NCBI GenBank assembly: GCA_902799655.1
Contig: CADCBH010000018.1
Span: 36,483-100,482 of the forward strand
Origin: an uncultured Bacteroidales bacterium
GTDB taxonomy: Bacteria > Bacteroidota > Bacteroidia > Bacteroidales > Bacteroidaceae
Length of the DNA stretch: 64,000 bases
Direction: 5' to 3'
In this document: positions 24,174 to 33,978 of the stretch, one piece after another
Layout of the letters: every line of letters starts with the position of its first letter
Numbering within the stretch: the first letter of the stretch is position 1
Notes under the pieces: generated by a model
The model's database searches: none
What the model saw: the letters and a program-made list of their open reading frames with translations, nothing else
What the model was told of the DNA's origin: nothing
Made by a program: the position numbers and the translations under genes

Positions 24174-26444
24174 ATGAGATTGTTTTTCATGATGGCATTT
24201 TTAGCTGCAACGACAGCACATGCCCTCGAGTTGGACACGCTGAAAAGCGTAGAGTTACAGAATGTCCAGGTAGTATCAACGCGAGCTTCAAACAAAACGC
24301 CTATAGCGTTTACTAACATGAACAAGGAACAGCTAAAAGCTGTCAACTATGGACAAGACATACCTTATCTATTATCGCTGACACCCAGCGTCACAATGAC
24401 ATCTGACGCAGGAAATGGAATTGGTTATACGTCTTTGCGTGTTCGAGGCACCGATCCCAGCCGCATCAACATCACAGCCAACGGCATTCCCATGAACGAT
24501 GCTGAAAGCGCTCAGCTCTACTGGGTCAATATGGGTGACTTTGCCAGCAGCGTACAGTCTATGCAGATACAGCGCGGTGTAGGAACATCTACTAATGGTG
24601 CTGGCGCTTTCGGTGCTACGCTGAACATGCAGACTGAGAACATTGGGATAAAACCTTACATCGGGCTGGATCTCAGCGGTGGTTCTTATTACAGCCATAA
24701 AGAGACATTGCGCTTCGGTACCGGACTCATCAATGAACATTGGGGACTACAAGGCCGACTGAGCAATATCGGTTCGAAGGGTTATCTGGACCGAGCTTCC
24801 ACCAAATTGAACTCCTACTTCCTGCAGGCAGGTTGGTTTGGCGACAACACCGTCATCAAATTCATCACATGGAATGGTATCGAAGAGACCTACCATGCAT
24901 GGAACTATACGTCTAAGTATGAACAAAGCCTCTATGGTCGAACCTACAACTCGTGTGGCGAGTATTGGGATGAGAATGGCAATCGTCACTATTATGACGG
25001 ACAAACCGACAACTATCACCAACAGAACTATCAGTTGCTATGGAACCAGCAACTCTCACAAGTTTTGAACCTGAATGTTGCTGCTCATTACACCAAGGGC
25101 CAAGGGTATTACGAGGAGTATAAAACGGGACGCAAATTGGTAGAGTATCTCCCCATATCCTTAATATCATCCAGCACTGACCCCAAGACGCTGAAGAGCG
25201 ACTTGATACGCCAGAAAAAGATGGATAACGACTTCTATGCCGTCGTCGCTTCACTGGTATATAACAGTCATGAGGGCATTGAAGCCATCATAGGCGGTGG
25301 TTGGAATATGTACGATGGTGATCACTATGGACAGGTCAAGTGGGTCAAGAATGTGCCACAAGGATTTGAGCTACAGCCTGACTTTGAGTATTATCGCAAC
25401 AACGCCAAAAAGACTGACTGGAACGTCTATAGCAAGATCAACTATGACATTCTGCCTGGACTGAACGCCTTCATCGACCTGCAATACCGCCATATAGGCT
25501 ACAAGATGCAAGACCCAGGCGACTGGTATGGGGCCAATCCTGATGGAAAGATCGTCATCGACGACAAGTTCGATTTCTTCAACCCTAAGTTCGGATTGAA
25601 CTACGACATTACTCCCAACCACAAGGTTTATGCCTCGTACGCCATTGCTCATAAAGAACCGACCCGCAACGACTATGAGGACAATATAGGTACCGATCTG
25701 AAGGCTGAGCGACTAAACGACCTCGAGGTGGGCTATAAGTTCCGTAGCGAGGAGTTCTCAGTAGGCATCAACCTCTACTATATGGCCTATAAGGACCAGT
25801 TTGTGCTGACGGGAGAGCTGAACAATATCGGTGAGGCCATCGCTAAAAACGTGGGCAAGAGCTACAGACTGGGTGTAGAGTTGGAGGCCGCCTGGCAACC
25901 TGTCAACTGGTTCCGTTGGGATGCTAATGCGACGTTCTCGAAAAACCGTGCGAAGGACTGGGAAGTGACGCTGATAGACGGTTCAGTGGAGAATCTTGGC
26001 GACACCCCGCTGTCGTTCTCGCCAAATGTGATATTCAACGACATCTACACTTTCAATTACAAGGGTTTGAAGGCAAGCATCCACAGCCAATATGTAGGTG
26101 ATCAGTATCTGACGAATACAGGATTCAAAAGCTACCAGACACTCGACGACAACGGACAACCCGTCGATGTCAGCATGATGCTTGACGGCCACTTCTCCAC
26201 CAACATCGATTTGAGCTACAACATCAAGTTACCCAAGCTGGGATTGAAAGATGTGACGATCGGCATGACGCTCTACAACATCTTCTCTTCCAAATTCGAC
26301 AACAATGGTTGGGCTGCACCAGCCTTCGACAAGAAGAACGGCCAACTTGTTGCCACTGGCTGGGACACCTCAGACCAGTACGAGGCAGGCTTTGCGCCCT
26401 CTGCTCCATTTAACATGATGGCACATTTGTCTATCAATTTTTAG
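24174..26444 (+). CDS. TonB-dependent receptor for thiamine (riboswitch controlled)
   Basis: 756 residues. Signal peptide (about 1-19), then a plug domain directly (no regulatory-like domain) with RVRGTDPSRINITANGIPMND and STNGAGAFGATLNM, and a ~22-strand barrel ending in PFNMMAHLSINF with the terminal aromatic residue. Its position right behind the TPP riboswitch and before pnuT and the thiamine pyrophosphokinase makes it the outer-membrane importer of thiamine or a derivative. This is the omr1-pnuT-tnr3 arrangement described for Bacteroidetes. Substrate assignment rests on context. Confidence 0.92.
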   Translation: MRLFFMMAFLAATTAHALELDTLKSVELQNVQVVSTRASNKTPIAFTNMNKEQLKAVNYGQDIPYLLSLTPSVTMTSDAGNGIGYTSLRVRGTDPSRINITANGIPMNDAESAQLYWVNMGDFASSVQSMQIQRGVGTSTNGAGAFGATLNMQTENIGIKPYIGLDLSGGSYYSHKETLRFGTGLINEHWGLQGRLSNIGSKGYLDRASTKLNSYFLQAGWFGDNTVIKFITWNGIEETYHAWNYTSKYEQSLYGRTYNSCGEYWDENGNRHYYDGQTDNYHQQNYQLLWNQQLSQVLNLNVAAHYTKGQGYYEEYKTGRKLVEYLPISLISSSTDPKTLKSDLIRQKKMDNDFYAVVASLVYNSHEGIEAIIGGGWNMYDGDHYGQVKWVKNVPQGFELQPDFEYYRNNAKKTDWNVYSKINYDILPGLNAFIDLQYRHIGYKMQDPGDWYGANPDGKIVIDDKFDFFNPKFGLNYDITPNHKVYASYAIAHKEPTRNDYEDNIGTDLKAERLNDLEVGYKFRSEEFSVGINLYYMAYKDQFVLTGELNNIGEAIAKNVGKSYRLGVELEAAWQPVNWFRWDANATFSKNRAKDWEVTLIDGSVENLGDTPLSFSPNVIFNDIYTFNYKGLKASIHSQYVGDQYLTNTGFKSYQTLDDNGQPVDVSMMLDGHFSTNIDLSYNIKLPKLGLKDVTIGMTLYNIFSSKFDNNGWAAPAFDKKNGQLVATGWDTSDQYEAGFAPSAPFNMMAHLSINF

Positions 26445-26457
26445 TTCGTAGTTAGAA

Positions 26458-27042
26458 ATGACACTGGACTGGCTTGACATATTGACCACGATACTCGGCC
26501 TGATATATATCTGGCTGGAGTATCGTGCTCATATCGCCCTATGGGTAGTAGGCATCATCATGCCAGCCCTTGACATCATACTCTACTGGCAACACGGATT
26601 GTATGGCGATGCAGGTATGGCATGCTATTACACACTGGCTGCCTTCTACGGCCTCTTTATCTGGAAATTCAAAAAGACGCGCAAGAAGAAAGAGCCGCTT
26701 CCCATCATCTACATGCCTCGCCGTCAATACCTGCCTGCCATTGTGTTCTTCTTCGTGGCATGGGCTGCCATCTATTATGTCCTGATCACGTGGACCGATT
26801 CCACCGTACCCGTCCTTGACTCCTTTACCAACGCAATGTCTTTTGTCGGACTATGGGCATTGGCACGTAAATACCTGGAGCAGTGGTTGTTCTGGATGGT
26901 TGTCGATATTGTCTGCTGTGTACTCTATGTGCAAAAGGGCATTCCTTTCAAAGCCCTACTCTATGGTTTATATGTTGTCATAGCCATTGCCGGCTACTAC
27001 AAGTGGAAGGGTATGGCGAAAAAAGTAAAGAGTGACCAATGA
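26458..27042 (+). CDS. pnuT: PnuC-family thiamine transporter PnuT
   Basis: 194 residues, about seven hydrophobic helices, with the PnuC family opening (DILTTILGLIYIWLEYR) and the WFKKKxR-type loop replaced by FKKTRKKKE. PnuT proteins carry thiamine through the inner membrane by facilitated diffusion, trapped by phosphorylation inside. It lies 13 bases after the receptor stop and its stop overlaps the next ATG by four bases, so uptake and trapping are co-expressed under the TPP riboswitch. Confidence 0.93.
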   Translation: MTLDWLDILTTILGLIYIWLEYRAHIALWVVGIIMPALDIILYWQHGLYGDAGMACYYTLAAFYGLFIWKFKKTRKKKEPLPIIYMPRRQYLPAIVFFFVAWAAIYYVLITWTDSTVPVLDSFTNAMSFVGLWALARKYLEQWLFWMVVDIVCCVLYVQKGIPFKALLYGLYVVIAIAGYYKWKGMAKKVKSDQ

Positions 27043-27644
27043 ATAACGAAAAGTTTGATGCCGTCATCGTAGCCAACGGACAGTTTCCTAAGCATGCCAT
27101 ACCGCTGGTTATCCTCCACAATGCTAAACACATCGTGGCCTGCGATGGTGCTATCTGTCATGTTCCTCAGGCAGAAGCCGTTATAGGCGATGGCGATAGT
27201 GTGCCAGAAGCGTTTCGAAGCAAACTCATACGCATTGAAGAACAGGATGACAACGACCTGACGAAAGCCACACGCTACTGTCTCCGAAACGGCTGGCACC
27301 GCATTGCCTACATCGGCTGCACAGGCAAGCGCGAGGACCACACCTTAGGGAACATATCGCTCCTGATGCGCTACTACCGCGATATGAATGTTGACGGCAT
27401 CCTGTTTACCGATAACGGTATCTTCACGCCTGCTCATGGCCATCGTACCTTTTCATCCATGAAAGGCCAGCAGGTTAGCATCTTCAATTTCGGCAGCCAT
27501 AAGCTAGTCTCTAAAGGTCTCCGCTGGGATGCCTACGATTTCTCTGAATGGTGGCAAGGCACCCTCAACGAAGCCCTCGACAGCACCTTCTCTCTTCAAG
27601 CCGATGGCTACTACCTCGTCTACCAGACCTACGAAGCGAAATAA
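27039..27644 (+). CDS. thiamine pyrophosphokinase
   Basis: This 201-residue enzyme transfers pyrophosphate from ATP to thiamine, giving TPP. The family motifs are visible: ACDGAI, VIGDGDSV, EEQDDNDLTKA and GCTGKREDHTLGN (about residues 88-100). It is the third gene of the riboswitch operon (tnr3/thiN type) and overlaps pnuT by four bases. Pairing with PnuT suggests metabolic trapping of imported thiamine. Confidence 0.95.
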   Translation: MNNEKFDAVIVANGQFPKHAIPLVILHNAKHIVACDGAICHVPQAEAVIGDGDSVPEAFRSKLIRIEEQDDNDLTKATRYCLRNGWHRIAYIGCTGKREDHTLGNISLLMRYYRDMNVDGILFTDNGIFTPAHGHRTFSSMKGQQVSIFNFGSHKLVSKGLRWDAYDFSEWWQGTLNEALDSTFSLQADGYYLVYQTYEAK

Positions 27645-27646
27645 TG

Positions 27647-27688
27647 CATAATTCATAATGCATAATTCATAATTATTTCGTACCTTTG
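27647..27688 (+). promoter_or_regulatory. argS promoter (repeated promoter module)
   Basis: Direct repeats of gcataattcataat end in attatttcg and the -7 box TACCTTTG at 27681-27688. Same module as before tdk, mlaE and maoC. Confidence 0.7.
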
Positions 27689-27707
27689 CACCCAAAATTC
27701 CAAAGAT

Positions 27708-29486
27708 ATGAATATTGAGACATTAATAAGCAAGGCTGCAGGCGATGCCGTAAAGGCACTCTACGGCATAGACGCCACAGAGAAGATGCTGCAGTTGCAA
27801 AAAACAAGAAGTGAGTTTGAGGGAAACTTGACGCTGGTGGTATTCCCCTTTGTAAAGGCTGCCAAGAAATCGCCTGAGCAGACAGGTCAGGAGATTGGCC
27901 AGTATCTGGTTGACAACTGCGAGGCTATCAGTAAGTTCAATGTCGTAAAGGGTTTCCTGAACCTGAGCATCGCTGACGCCGCCTGGCTCAACCTGCTTGC
28001 AGATATCGACAAAGACGACCACTATGGCGAGAAAACTACCAACGAGGATTCTCCCCTCGTGATGATTGAATACTCATCCCCCAACACCAATAAGCCCCTG
28101 CACCTCGGTCATGTACGCAACAACCTGCTGGGTTGGTCGCTGGCTCAGATTATGCAGGCCAACGGCAATAAGGTGGTAAAGACCAACATCGTGAACGATC
28201 GTGGTATCCATATCTGTAAGTCAATGCTGGCTTGGTTGAAGTACGGCAACGGCGAAACCCCAGAAACCTCTGGCAAGAAAGGTGACCACCTGATTGGTGA
28301 CTACTATGTGGCATTCGACAAGCACTACCGCGAGGAAGTAAAGGAACTCGTAGCTCAAGGCATGGACGAAGAGCAGGCCAAGCAAGAGGCTCCACTCATC
28401 AAGGAGGCTCACGAGATGCTGGTGAAATGGGAGCAGAACGACCCCGAAGTCCGCGCACTTTGGGAGAAGATGAACAACTGGGTATATGCTGGTTTTGACG
28501 AGACCTACAAGAAGATGGGTGTATCGTTCGACAAGATATACTACGAATCTCAAACTTACCTGAAGGGTAAGGCCAAGGTGGAGGAAGGACTCGCCAAGGG
28601 TCTCTTCGAGCGCCACGAAGACAATAGCGTATGGGCCGACCTGACAAACGAAGGACTGGACCAGAAACTGCTGCTCCGTTCTGACGGTACCTCAGTATAT
28701 ATGACGCAGGACATCGGTACTGCCGAGATGCGCTTCCAGGACTACCCCATCGACAAGATGATCTATGTCGTTGGCAACGAGCAGAACTACCACTTCCAGG
28801 TGCTCTCTATCCTACTCGACCGACTGGGCTTCAAGTGGGGTAAGGAACTCGTTCACTTTTCCTACGGTATGGTCGAGTTGCCCAATGGTAAGATGAAGAG
28901 TCGCGAGGGAACTGTCGTCGATGCCGACGACTTGATGCAGCTCATGGTCGAGGATGCCTACAAAACCTCTATGGAGTTGGGCAAGTTCGACGACATGACT
29001 GAAGAGGAGCGCCGCGAGATCGCCCGCATCGTGGGTATGGGTGCCCTAAAGTACTTCATTCTGAAGGTGGACGCACGCAAGAATATGCTGTTCAATCCCG
29101 AGGAGAGTATCGACTTCAACGGCAACACGGGTCCCTTCATCCAGTACACCTACGCCCGCATCCGCAGCATTCTCCGTAAAGCACCTAGTATTTCTAGTGT
29201 TTCTAGTGCCACTAGCCTCGCAGACAAGGAAATCGAACTCATCCAGAAGCTCAGCGAATACGGTGCTGCCGTCGAGCAGGCAGGCAAGGACTACTCGCCC
29301 TCAGGTATTGCCAACTACTGCTATGAGTTGACGAAGGTGTTCAACCAGTTCTATCACGACTACTCCATTCTCAATGAGCCAGATGAGCAGAAGAAGGCCA
29401 TGCGCCTGATGCTTGCCAAGAATGTAGCCAAAACGATTAAGAACGCTATGGCTCTGCTGGGTATTGAAGTACCCGAAAGAATGTAA
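27708..29486 (+). CDS. argS: arginyl-tRNA synthetase with a repeat-derived loop
   Basis: 592 residues. It charges tRNA-Arg. Class I motifs: HIGH as HLGH (in NKPLHLGHVRNN, about residue 130), the KMSK-equivalent KMKSREG (about 395) and the C-terminal DALR anticodon-binding domain (YSPSGIANYCYELTKVFNQFYHDY). Residues about 493-504 (SISSVSSATSL) are encoded by a CTAG nonamer array at 29185-29220. They fall in the linker before the DALR domain, so the insertion probably does no harm. Monocistronic with its own promoter. Confidence 0.97.
   Translation: MNIETLISKAAGDAVKALYGIDATEKMLQLQKTRSEFEGNLTLVVFPFVKAAKKSPEQTGQEIGQYLVDNCEAISKFNVVKGFLNLSIADAAWLNLLADIDKDDHYGEKTTNEDSPLVMIEYSSPNTNKPLHLGHVRNNLLGWSLAQIMQANGNKVVKTNIVNDRGIHICKSMLAWLKYGNGETPETSGKKGDHLIGDYYVAFDKHYREEVKELVAQGMDEEQAKQEAPLIKEAHEMLVKWEQNDPEVRALWEKMNNWVYAGFDETYKKMGVSFDKIYYESQTYLKGKAKVEEGLAKGLFERHEDNSVWADLTNEGLDQKLLLRSDGTSVYMTQDIGTAEMRFQDYPIDKMIYVVGNEQNYHFQVLSILLDRLGFKWGKELVHFSYGMVELPNGKMKSREGTVVDADDLMQLMVEDAYKTSMELGKFDDMTEEERREIARIVGMGALKYFILKVDARKNMLFNPEESIDFNGNTGPFIQYTYARIRSILRKAPSISSVSSATSLADKEIELIQKLSEYGAAVEQAGKDYSPSGIANYCYELTKVFNQFYHDYSILNEPDEQKKAMRLMLAKNVAKTIKNAMALLGIEVPERM
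29185..29220. repeat. CTAG nonamer array inside argS
   Basis: Units ctagtattt, ctagtgttt, ctagtgcca, ctagcctcg, in frame with argS. Confidence 0.85.
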
Positions 29487-29567
29487 GGTTAGGTTGAATA
29501 ATGTTAAAAAGACGCCTCCTGAGATAATTTTTTAGAACAATCGTTTCCGTTTCTGGCATAAATTGAC

Positions 29568-29575
29568 TATATTTG
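29568..29575 (+). promoter_or_regulatory. -7 box of the SPFH cassette
   Basis: TATATTTG, 30 bases before the ATG at 29606; -33 element unclear. Confidence 0.6.
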
Positions 29576-29605
29576 CAGGGAAAACAACTCCTAAAACCTA
29601 CAAAT

Positions 29606-30922
29606 ATGGCATTAATTGATTGCGCAGTTTGGAAACCGGAAAGTAGCGAATTCGTCTTAGCTTACCGATATCCGGAAACGAATTTAAGTACATATACACA
29701 ACTGATTGTATATGAATCTCAGGAGGCGCTCCTATTCAGCAAGGGGCAACTGATGGGTAAGTTCGGTCCAGGCAAACATACGCTGGACACGGAGAACTTA
29801 CCATTGTTGCGCACTTTGTTTGGAATACCTTTCGGAGGAAAGAATCCCTTTACTGCGGAAATATGGATTGTCAACAAGCTTTATCCCGCTAATCTCAGTT
29901 GGGATGTTACCAACATGACCATCCACGATGCAGACTATCAGACGATGCTCCCATTGCAAGCCCTTGGACAATATGGTCTTCTCGTCAGTGAATCCGAAAA
30001 GTTTATGTTGAAGATGGTAGGCACCAAAGAGATCTTCACCGAGTCCGACATGTTGTCGCAAGCCTATGGAGAATTCTCTGTCAAGGTAAAGAGTGCCATC
30101 ATTCAGTTCATGGCCAACCAACAGGTTGGATTCAAACGCATCTCTGCCCATCTGGACAGTCTGTCGCAATACATTAAGCAGACTTTACAGCCATTCTGGG
30201 AAGAATACGGACTAACATTGACCAAATTCTATGTCACCGACATCACCATCGACACATCTACACCAGAGGGTCGTAAGGTGTCGGAAGCACTCGCCAGCCA
30301 AGCCTCGATGTCTATCACAGGACACTCATGGCAACAGGAGCAGATGTTTGGTGTGGCCAACAATGCTGTCGACCAGATGGGAGGCGCTGCTGGTGGCAAT
30401 GGTCTGCTAGCCGGTATCATGGCCATGAACATGATGGGTGGCTTTGGCAACGGTGTTGGCTCAGGTATGATGCAGCCTCATAACGGACAGCCCACCTTTG
30501 CGCCAGGACAAGGTGATGCTGCAGGTCAAGGCCACATGGGTGCAGGTGGCTATCAACAGCCCCAGGCCGTACGCGAGGTCTATTGTGCCAACTGTTCCAA
30601 GAAACACCTTTCCACAGAACATTTCTGTCCACATTGTGGCAACGAGTATAATCCTTGTCCTCGCTGTGGGTCGGATAACCTGAAGACTGCCAAGCGTTGC
30701 GTCAGTTGCGGAACGCCACTACAACAAGCACAAGCATCAACAGGCACGCCTATTGGCGGAAAATGCTCGTCATGTGGCACGCCGATACAGCCAGGCATGG
30801 CGTTCTGTCCCAATTGTGGTGCAAAGCAGCAACAAGTCTCCGTCGGCAATGTATGTCCGCGTTGTGGAGCTGCTGTACCTATCACCTCACATTTCTGTCC
30901 TAAATGCGGAAATAAAATCTAA
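29606..30922 (+). CDS. SPFH-domain protein with C-terminal zinc ribbons
   Basis: 439 residues. The N-terminal ~260 residues form an SPFH/band-7-like domain of the class annotated as virion-core-protein-like (YdjI-like): it opens MALIDCAVWKPESSEFV, has LIVYESQEALLFSKGQ and DTSTPEGRKVSEALA. A Gly/Met/Gln-rich linker follows (about 270-320). The last ~110 residues contain six CxxC pairs and one CxxH-like CANC...CPHC arrangement, giving three zinc ribbons. SPFH proteins organise membrane or protein scaffolds; this one lacks a transmembrane helix. It is the first gene of the cassette that runs to 36904. Confidence 0.85.
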   Translation: MALIDCAVWKPESSEFVLAYRYPETNLSTYTQLIVYESQEALLFSKGQLMGKFGPGKHTLDTENLPLLRTLFGIPFGGKNPFTAEIWIVNKLYPANLSWDVTNMTIHDADYQTMLPLQALGQYGLLVSESEKFMLKMVGTKEIFTESDMLSQAYGEFSVKVKSAIIQFMANQQVGFKRISAHLDSLSQYIKQTLQPFWEEYGLTLTKFYVTDITIDTSTPEGRKVSEALASQASMSITGHSWQQEQMFGVANNAVDQMGGAAGGNGLLAGIMAMNMMGGFGNGVGSGMMQPHNGQPTFAPGQGDAAGQGHMGAGGYQQPQAVREVYCANCSKKHLSTEHFCPHCGNEYNPCPRCGSDNLKTAKRCVSCGTPLQQAQASTGTPIGGKCSSCGTPIQPGMAFCPNCGAKQQQVSVGNVCPRCGAAVPITSHFCPKCGNKI

Positions 30923-30954
30923 CCTCAACTGCATCAAACCAAGCAAAAAGTACT

Positions 30955-31647
30955 ATGAAGACGTTTTATAAGATACTGACCGTCCTGATAGGCTATGGTC
31001 TCATTGTGGCCAGCTTCATTCTTCTGTTCACATGGCTGCCAGATGACATCCGGATACTGGATATCGTTGTTACCTCTATTATTTATACTCAACTAGTAGA
31101 GTTTCTCTTCTTCCCGCTCATCGACCTTGAAAAGAAAGCTCACAAAGAAGTCGGCATGATGGGTATCCATCTGGCTGCCATCAACACCTATGCAGGTGTG
31201 GCTATTGTCATTATGGCTGTCGGCATGATTTGGGAGCTGTCCTTTACTTGGCAATTGCTGCTACAACTAGGAGCCCTGCTCATCTTAATTATCGGACGCG
31301 TTGCAACACTGCATTCAGGCGAAAAGGTAGAAGCCGTTTATCATCAAGAACAGGTATTAAGGGGTGGTAAACAGCAGTTGAAGGCAGCAGCAGAATCCAT
31401 GATGGATGCCATCGTCAGAAGCAGTGAACTGTCACCTGTTCTCGTAAGCCGTATCAGGCAGATGGCAGAAGACGTTCGTTACGTATCTCCGTCAACCGAT
31501 GCTGAGGCACTGAATCTGGAACTGCAATTCACCCGTCTTTCTGATGACCTAAAGGTGATGCTGCGCCAATCGCCACAGAATAATGACCAGATTACAGAGA
31601 CAGTTAGTCAGTTGGAATACATCCTTGCCAAACGAAAGAAATATTAA
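30955..31647 (+). CDS. four-helix membrane protein of the SPFH cassette
   Basis: 230 residues, no recognised family. Four hydrophobic segments (about residues 8-28, 35-55, 75-95, 98-118) are followed by a cytoplasmic helical tail of ~110 residues with a predicted coiled coil at the end (TETVSQLEYILAKRKKY). It lies 32 bases behind the SPFH gene and 24 bases ahead of the giant coiled-coil gene, so co-transcription is likely. It may tether the SPFH/coiled-coil assembly to the inner membrane; this is inference from context. Confidence 0.75.
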   Translation: MKTFYKILTVLIGYGLIVASFILLFTWLPDDIRILDIVVTSIIYTQLVEFLFFPLIDLEKKAHKEVGMMGIHLAAINTYAGVAIVIMAVGMIWELSFTWQLLLQLGALLILIIGRVATLHSGEKVEAVYHQEQVLRGGKQQLKAAAESMMDAIVRSSELSPVLVSRIRQMAEDVRYVSPSTDAEALNLELQFTRLSDDLKVMLRQSPQNNDQITETVSQLEYILAKRKKY

Positions 31648-31671
31648 TAGCTAACCTATAAACTATGATTT

Positions 31672-33951
31672 ATGACATCAACAGGTAAAATTTTCAGAGA
31701 CTCGAGCAACATCTATCAGGATGAGGCTCGACTATTGTTCAACTACTATGAACAGGCGGCCGAGCGCATTGTCCGCCAAGAAGAGAAACTAGAAGAGGAG
31801 ATCAAGAATCTGGAAGAAGACCGCGAGGCTGTAGAGCTCAAGAAGAGCGATACGTGGAAGTGGTTCTTGACCATTGTGCTCTTCTTCATGTACTGGATTC
31901 GCAACAACGAGTACGACCGTCAGATCGAGGCAATCAATGAAAAGATTGCCGAGAAACAACATGAACATGATCAGATCTTCCGCGACTACAAGGTCAACAA
32001 GTTGGGAGTGGCCTATGTTCCTGTTGCCCAGCAGATGGCTTATGACGATAAGTGCTTCGTGGTGGATTATACCGACCATGTTCCCATGTCACGCATCAGT
32101 CTGCAAATGTCGCGTCAGAACGACTTGCTGGTAGAAACGATGAACAAGATGGAAGAGCTTTCCAAGGAGGCACCCGTAGTAGAAGGCTCGAAAGAAGTCG
32201 AGAAAGTGGATACCAATGAGTACTCGCGCTCTATCCAGGAGATCAACCAAAGCGACTATGTGGGCAAGGTAGACCGCTCTCTGAAGACCATCTCCTATTG
32301 TATGAATGATACAGAGGTGAAGTCTGTTGACCTGCCATTGGTCATCGACAAGAGTGCTTACTTGAAGTTCCTGAACGAGTACACCACGAGTGATGCTGCC
32401 GGACATCCTGTCGTCAAGGTCTTTGATGACAAGCGTTTTGACAGTCGCATCGATGATTTCTGCCAACTGAATAAGCTGAAGGATTCACTATCAAGTGACA
32501 CTGAGCAGTTTGAGGATGTTCTCAAGCACCTGATGCGTACTATGGCCATGTCGGTACAGACCATCTCTGCCATGAAACTGGCATCAACAGACAAAGTGGT
32601 CAACCAATCAAACGACCTGCTGTTCAAGATTCTGAAAGCGCCCTATAATCACTATTCTCCCCTGTTGGAGGCCGATGAGATCAACCGCATCCGCATGGAG
32701 CGCTTCAACTATAAAGACTCTAACGGCTACGAACCTTTCTTGTTAAAGGAGAGTTCGCGCGTCCGTTACAACTTGTTTGCCAACGAGTGGACAGCAGAGG
32801 ATAACAGCAGTACTACCGCTCCCTTTGGCGTTCATCAAATCTATGAGGAAATTGTAGCACCGATGGTGCAGCGCCTGATGATGGAGAACCGCGTAGAGCG
32901 TTTGAAGGTCTATGCCCGTATTCAGGAACGCAAGGACTACTACCTCAACGAATGGCACAAGGAAGTTGGCGAATACTACCGCTCCAACCATGCTGAGGGT
33001 GCTGATATTATCAACAACATGCAGCAGACTCTGAGTGAGTATATTGAGGCATACAACACATTGGCACAGTTGCAGAAGACGCTTGACAGTATGGAGCAGG
33101 AGGGCGCAACCCTCGACAGCACCGTCGTCGAGAAGCAGGACAATGCTGCCGAAGCACTGGCTGCCTACGAAATGCAGGCTCAGGAGTTCAAACAAGTACA
33201 AGACGATTTCAACGACTATATGGATCGCCTGCAGGAAGACATCCAGATGAAGGCCGAGCGTTTCGGACACGTAGAATACTACGATGCACGCCTGCAGGAC
33301 GGTTATTCCAATCAGATGGCCGTTGCAGCCAGCGAGGTTTCTGAGCTCGACGAGCGTCGTAAGCCTCTGGCCCTGAGCAATCCGTTGCTCGCCAAGGAGT
33401 CTGTACTCCTGCCCGAGCCCAGCATCGAAGCTTTAACATTCGAGCACCTATCGCTCAACCTGCCTTCTATTGCCTCAAATATGCTTGAGACGGTTGACCG
33501 CATCGGCCAAGAAGAAACAACTCCGGAAGCCGACGAGGAAGAAGAAGTCGAAAACGACAATGAGGCTTATGTGAATGACGAAAGCGAGGCTGACGTTGAC
33601 GAGGAGGAATACGAAGACGAGGAAGCCGATGCTGAGGAAGCCGAAGAAGGCAATGACGATGAGGAATACGACGACGAAGAAGAAGAAGGCGATGAGGAAT
33701 ACGACGAAGAAGATGAGGAAGAGGAAGAAGAATCTTCTGGCATCGGATACAAAGTCGTGCTCTGTAACGCCGGCTCATCACCCCTGATGGTTGTCAAAAC
33801 GCTCAAGGAACTCGCTGAAATCGACCTCAAGGAAGCCAAAGACCTTGTTGACAGCGCACCTTGCGTACTCTATGAAGACCTCTCCGAAGAAGATGCAGAG
33901 AGCGTAGCCAGCGTTCTCCGCGAAGCTGGTGCAGAGATTGAGATTCAATAA
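31672..33951 (+). CDS. giant coiled-coil protein with acidic linker and ribosomal L7/L12 C-terminal domain
   Basis: 759 residues. A helical N-terminus (about 20-55) leads to one hydrophobic segment (about 62-76, WKWFLTIVLFFMYWI) and long heptad-rich helices (about 77-590). A strongly acidic Glu/Asp/Tyr linker (about 615-690) follows. The last ~68 residues match the C-terminal domain of ribosomal stalk protein L7/L12: GYKVVLCNAGSSP, VVKTLKELAEIDLKEAKDLV, then EDAESVASVLREAGAEIEIQ. In L7/L12 this domain recruits translation GTPases and the linker is flexible, so the same logic may apply here. It is the centre of the cassette; no close family name is known to me. Confidence 0.85.
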   Translation: MTSTGKIFRDSSNIYQDEARLLFNYYEQAAERIVRQEEKLEEEIKNLEEDREAVELKKSDTWKWFLTIVLFFMYWIRNNEYDRQIEAINEKIAEKQHEHDQIFRDYKVNKLGVAYVPVAQQMAYDDKCFVVDYTDHVPMSRISLQMSRQNDLLVETMNKMEELSKEAPVVEGSKEVEKVDTNEYSRSIQEINQSDYVGKVDRSLKTISYCMNDTEVKSVDLPLVIDKSAYLKFLNEYTTSDAAGHPVVKVFDDKRFDSRIDDFCQLNKLKDSLSSDTEQFEDVLKHLMRTMAMSVQTISAMKLASTDKVVNQSNDLLFKILKAPYNHYSPLLEADEINRIRMERFNYKDSNGYEPFLLKESSRVRYNLFANEWTAEDNSSTTAPFGVHQIYEEIVAPMVQRLMMENRVERLKVYARIQERKDYYLNEWHKEVGEYYRSNHAEGADIINNMQQTLSEYIEAYNTLAQLQKTLDSMEQEGATLDSTVVEKQDNAAEALAAYEMQAQEFKQVQDDFNDYMDRLQEDIQMKAERFGHVEYYDARLQDGYSNQMAVAASEVSELDERRKPLALSNPLLAKESVLLPEPSIEALTFEHLSLNLPSIASNMLETVDRIGQEETTPEADEEEEVENDNEAYVNDESEADVDEEEYEDEEADAEEAEEGNDDEEYDDEEEEGDEEYDEEDEEEEEESSGIGYKVVLCNAGSSPLMVVKTLKELAEIDLKEAKDLVDSAPCVLYEDLSEEDAESVASVLREAGAEIEIQ

Positions 33952-33978
33952 TTCACAGAACCAAAGACACATAAAGAT

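Noticed and set aside
33540-33740. Acidic repeat stretch as a separate reading-frame or frameshift artefact
   Set aside because: The frame stays open and leads directly into an intact L12-like domain; acidic linkers are expected before such domains.
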